Positions 61,448 through 64,000 of a stretch of DNA of 64,000 bases are shown piece after piece. The translations under genes and the position numbers were made by a program. This stretch comes from CAJQQY01 sp045106765 (GTDB lineage Bacteria > Bacteroidota > Bacteroidia > Chitinophagales > Saprospiraceae). The notes under the pieces are model-generated. The model was not told the DNA's origin. It did not search any database and was given only the letters and a program-made list of their open reading frames with translations. How positions within the stretch are numbered: the first letter of the stretch is position 1; each line of letters begins with the position of its first letter. The DNA is taken from NCBI GenBank assembly GCA_045106765.1, contig JBGCFD010000076.1, positions 1-64,000 on the forward strand, written 5' to 3'.

Positions 61448-63013
61448 TTATGATTTTGCAAGTTCCTGCTCTACGGTTACAACAATAAATTCAGCAGGAT
61501 GAGAAACAGCTAGGAAAATAGAAACCCGAAGGTATCCGTTTAAAATATCTTGTGCTGTCATAGTTGTTCCAAGTCCTATTTCTACATTAAAAGCATCAGC
61601 AGCTTTTGAGCCTTGTAAAGCACCTTCTTTCCAAACGTTTGTTAAAAAATTACTTAACATACTCTTGACTGAGACCCATGTGTTTTGAGTATTTGGAGAA
61701 AAGACATAATCTCTGAGTGCAAGTTTTACAGACTGTTCAATCATTGTTACCGTTCTTCGGACATTGATATATCTCCAATCCTGACTGTTGCCATCAAGGG
61801 TTCTTGCTCCCCATACTAGCACTCCTTGTCCAGTAAAATATCGAATGGCATTGATAGATTTTCCACTAACAGCGTCTACATTCAAATTTTCCTGTTCTTC
61901 GGCGTCAATTCTTAGAGTGAGATCTGTCACTCCAATTGGAGATATATTGGCAGGAGCAACCCAAACTCCTTGAGTTGCATCAACTAATGAATATACTCCA
62001 GCCATGACTCCACTTGGTGGAAGCGTGTTAATTTTTTCTTGGACAATAGTTAACAGGTGTTTATAGGTAGTGCTAGCAACTCCAAGAGCTGCACTATTTT
62101 GAGCAGCTGTAAGTGTACTTCCGCTGATACTATTCAAGATAGTTTCAGCTTTAGGATTAGGTGCTGAAGGAGGATTTAATATTGGCCCTAATACACTCGT
62201 GTCTCCTGCATTAATATTTGCATAAGAAACTTGATTAATAGGAACCACAGTAGTTCTGAGATAAGGATAATAAGCCACTCCATATTTTAAGAAATTGTTT
62301 CCTGTAGAGTTACGGAAATTTTGGATATCATCAGGCCATAAAATAGGATCTGGTTCACGACCACCAATAACATCAAAGATTCCAACGGCTGTTTGCATAG
62401 AATTACATTGGACTAAGGTCAACTCCATCAATGTTCCATTATCTGCCGGACTCAATAAAGTCGCTTCAGGGTATACATACATGGTTACCTCAGGTACTTT
62501 CTTCAATGCAGTCAATCCTTTTTCCATATCCGTCACTAATACATTTGGATTAACGATTTGGTCCCCAGGCTTGATAGGTTTACCACTTGGAGGACCATAT
62601 GAACCAATAGAAACGATATACGCTTGACTACCTCCATTTTGAAAAAATAGCAGCAAACTATTATATAAATAGTAGATAGTATTTGGGTCAGGTTCGATTG
62701 TATAAATATCTCCATTAATCGTATAGGATTCGCCTTTGAGGGGTTTCTTCTTTTGTTTAGTAATAAAGTAAGATGGCGAATATTGTGGAGGTGTTTTTTG
62801 TGTTGTAGGATTTTTAGGATATCCATAGATAGCCATAAATTCTATCATAGAGGTAATTGCCATTGGCTTAAATAAATAAGATTTTCCCTCATACTCCGCT
62901 TTAGGAGTATAACCAATAAAAGCAGGGACAGCAGTTGCTACTTGAACAACCGAATTGGGAAAGGCATTCACCTCATCAATATAGACACCAGGAGTTTTAA
63001 GATTCGTTATCAT
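61448..63013 (-). CDS. eCIS sheath protein (Afp2/3/4-like)
   Basis: A 521-aa contractile sheath. The N-terminus TPGVYIDEVNAFPNSVVQVA with VPAFIGYTPKAEYEG is the family start; the C-terminal part (GVLVWGARTLDGNSQDWRYI, NVRRTVTMIEQSVKLALRDY, and STSMTAQDI-type ending YLRVSIFLAVSHPAEFIVV) is the conserved core. A single sheath gene is present in the window where AFP has three, so one protein probably builds the entire sheath. Starts 16 bp after the upstream gene. Confidence 0.95.
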   Translation of the reverse strand: MITNLKTPGVYIDEVNAFPNSVVQVATAVPAFIGYTPKAEYEGKSYLFKPMAITSMIEFMAIYGYPKNPTTQKTPPQYSPSYFITKQKKKPLKGESYTINGDIYTIEPDPNTIYYLYNSLLLFFQNGGSQAYIVSIGSYGPPSGKPIKPGDQIVNPNVLVTDMEKGLTALKKVPEVTMYVYPEATLLSPADNGTLMELTLVQCNSMQTAVGIFDVIGGREPDPILWPDDIQNFRNSTGNNFLKYGVAYYPYLRTTVVPINQVSYANINAGDTSVLGPILNPPSAPNPKAETILNSISGSTLTAAQNSAALGVASTTYKHLLTIVQEKINTLPPSGVMAGVYSLVDATQGVWVAPANISPIGVTDLTLRIDAEEQENLNVDAVSGKSINAIRYFTGQGVLVWGARTLDGNSQDWRYINVRRTVTMIEQSVKLALRDYVFSPNTQNTWVSVKSMLSNFLTNVWKEGALQGSKAADAFNVEIGLGTTMTAQDILNGYLRVSIFLAVSHPAEFIVVTVEQELAKS

Positions 63014-63029
63014 ATTGTTTTATTTGAAG

Positions 63030-63833
63030 TTATATATATACATAAATTGCGGAATATAGTTCTTGTTTTCCATTTGCGATGGAGGATTGTAATGATCCAG
63101 GATTTGCATTTGGTAAATGGTTTAAAATTATTTGTCCATCATCATTAATTTTCTCTGCTGAGATACCACGTAAACTCAAATTCATCGTGCCTGCTTCTTT
63201 AAAAGGTATCAAATTTGTTCCTGAATCAAATAATTGGGCAGCTGAATTATTAGGCAACTCAACTGAAGTAGGCCCACTAAATAATTCATTGCCTTCTCCT
63301 TCTAATTTAAAAATCATATTCTTGTTTGATCCATCTATTAAGTAGTATTTCCAAACCGTCTTTCTTGAGTTGAGTTGAACTTTATAATTATTGGGCCAAT
63401 CCGTTTTATTTGAAATTAAATTGGACAGTTTTATTTGAATGGAGACTATTTTATTTCCAAAATTCGAATCAGCTTGAAATTCATTAGATAATTCAATCGA
63501 ACCGTTAACATTATTAGTTGCTGATTCATTTTTAAATACTATTCTTCCAAGTTTATCGATAGGGAATTTAGTAAAATTGATGAATTCTGGATTACTCGAA
63601 ATACCATCAAATTGAAGTTCGAAATCTGGTGTTTCATCAAGCACTTCTTGTAAGTTGAACTGATCGGGAATCATCAATCTTCCTATATTTTCTTTCTGGA
63701 AAAATTTCATTCCCGATTTAGAAATCCATTGTTGAGTATCCACATCTGGAATAATTTGTATTTGATTACATTTTCCATTTATAAAGTAATCATGCAATAA
63801 TTCAAAATTTAATATTTCAACAAATTGATTCAT
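63030..63833 (-). CDS. Unknown eCIS-locus protein (267 aa)
   Basis: A 267-aa soluble, beta-rich protein with no recognised domain. Alternating strands (VEILNFELLHDYFINGKCNQ, VWKYYLIDGS, MIFKLEGEG) and a C-terminus SAIYVYI are visible. It overlaps the upstream Pvc16-like gene by 3-4 bp (ATGA), so its synthesis is coupled to it, and it sits just before the sheath. Position suggests a cap, terminator-adaptor or plug protein. Confidence 0.7.
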   Translation of the reverse strand: MNQFVEILNFELLHDYFINGKCNQIQIIPDVDTQQWISKSGMKFFQKENIGRLMIPDQFNLQEVLDETPDFELQFDGISSNPEFINFTKFPIDKLGRIVFKNESATNNVNGSIELSNEFQADSNFGNKIVSIQIKLSNLISNKTDWPNNYKVQLNSRKTVWKYYLIDGSNKNMIFKLEGEGNELFSGPTSVELPNNSAAQLFDSGTNLIPFKEAGTMNLSLRGISAEKINDDGQIILNHLPNANPGSLQSSIANGKQELYSAIYVYI

Positions 63834-64000
63834 TTTATATCAGGATTTATATTTTTATCAACTACTTGAATAGCTGTTGAGATTGATTTAATATCATTAC
63901 TTTGAAATGAAAGCATTCTAACTTTAAAAAGAACTGATGGCATATACTTAGTTCCTAATGCCGTCCATAAATTTTGCATTTCACTATAATCTAGTTTGAT
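63830..64000 (-). CDS. Pvc16/DUF4255 tail-terminator-like protein, 3' part
   Basis: The frame enters from the right edge and gives the last 56 residues, ending NPDIK and TGA at 63830. The segment YSEMQNLWTALGTKYMPSVL with FKVRMLSF matches the C-terminal half of the Pvc16 N-terminal (DUF4255) domain, found in eCIS cap/terminator proteins (Afp16 group). It overlaps the next gene's ATG. The rest of the gene lies outside the window. Confidence 0.8.
   Translation of the reverse strand: MKLDYSEMQNLWTALGTKYMPSVLFKVRMLSFQSNDIKSISTAIQVVDKNINPDIK

Noticed and set aside
1..64000. tRNA, rRNA or known riboswitch genes
   Set aside because: The gaps were read on both strands and no cloverleaf, rRNA or riboswitch-like core was recognised; a covariance-model search would be needed to exclude small RNAs.

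Overview
The window is a stretch of an AT-rich (roughly one-third GC) Bacteroidota chromosome. It probably comes from a Saprospiria-, Cytophagia- or Flavobacteriia-like free-living, perhaps marine, bacterium. Signs are a SusC/SusD pair, a C-terminal type IX secretion (T9SS) sorting domain, many Bacteroidota-style lipoproteins, a TTTG-N17-TAnnTTTG promoter, arsenosugar genes, and almost no Shine-Dalgarno sites. Genus is not decidable from the sequence alone.

Left part (1-7100), mixed housekeeping and accessory genes: a PD-(D/E)XK nuclease-like protein, a DUF58 protein, thioredoxin, a thioredoxin-fold lipoprotein without active-site cysteines, a DUF3810 metalloprotease-like membrane protein, a GT39-type membrane glycosyltransferase, an outer-membrane beta-barrel protein and an orphan TIR-domain protein.

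7282-23596 is a beta-glucan (laminarin-type) utilisation locus. A T9SS-exported protein with four tandem modules and a one-piece membrane sensor/regulator (beta-propeller, Y_Y_Y, TM, coiled coil, LuxR-like HTH) read leftward. SusC, SusD, a PKD surface lipoprotein, two GH16 endoglucanases and a GH3 beta-glucosidase read rightward from a recognisable promoter. Together they would bind and cut beta-glucan outside, import oligosaccharides through SusCD, and trim them with GH3.

23616-34084 holds ordinary genes: a TonB-C-like protein, a class IV aminotransferase, a small membrane protein, arsenosugar genes (arsS and its peroxidase-like partner), a lipoprotein pyrophosphatase, a GNAT/FemAB-like protein, an ECF sigma/anti-sigma/lipoprotein operon and lysA. 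Between them lie mobile-element debris (two MITE-like palindromes), a very long hairpin and a degraded gene remnant.

34332 to the right edge is one long leftward extracellular contractile injection system (eCIS; AFP/PVC/MAC/AlgoCIS-like) locus. Transcription order is: Pvc16/DUF4255 protein (cut by the edge), unknown 267-aa protein, sheath, two tube proteins, DUF5908 (55 aa), LysM hub adaptor, VgrG-like spike, PAAR tip, gp25, two baseplate J-like proteins (the larger with a helical insertion), a tape-measure protein with about 200-residue tandem repeats, and an AAA+ ATPase. A hairpin then separates an accessory arm: two long helical proteins, an unknown 299-aa protein, a pseudogene broken only by four in-frame stops, two DUF1906-like glycosidase-fold proteins, and two DUF4157-bearing candidate cargo proteins. 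That arm is the least explained and most interesting part: conserved loading/core domains attached to unrelated C-termini, one hydrophobic and possibly membrane-active.
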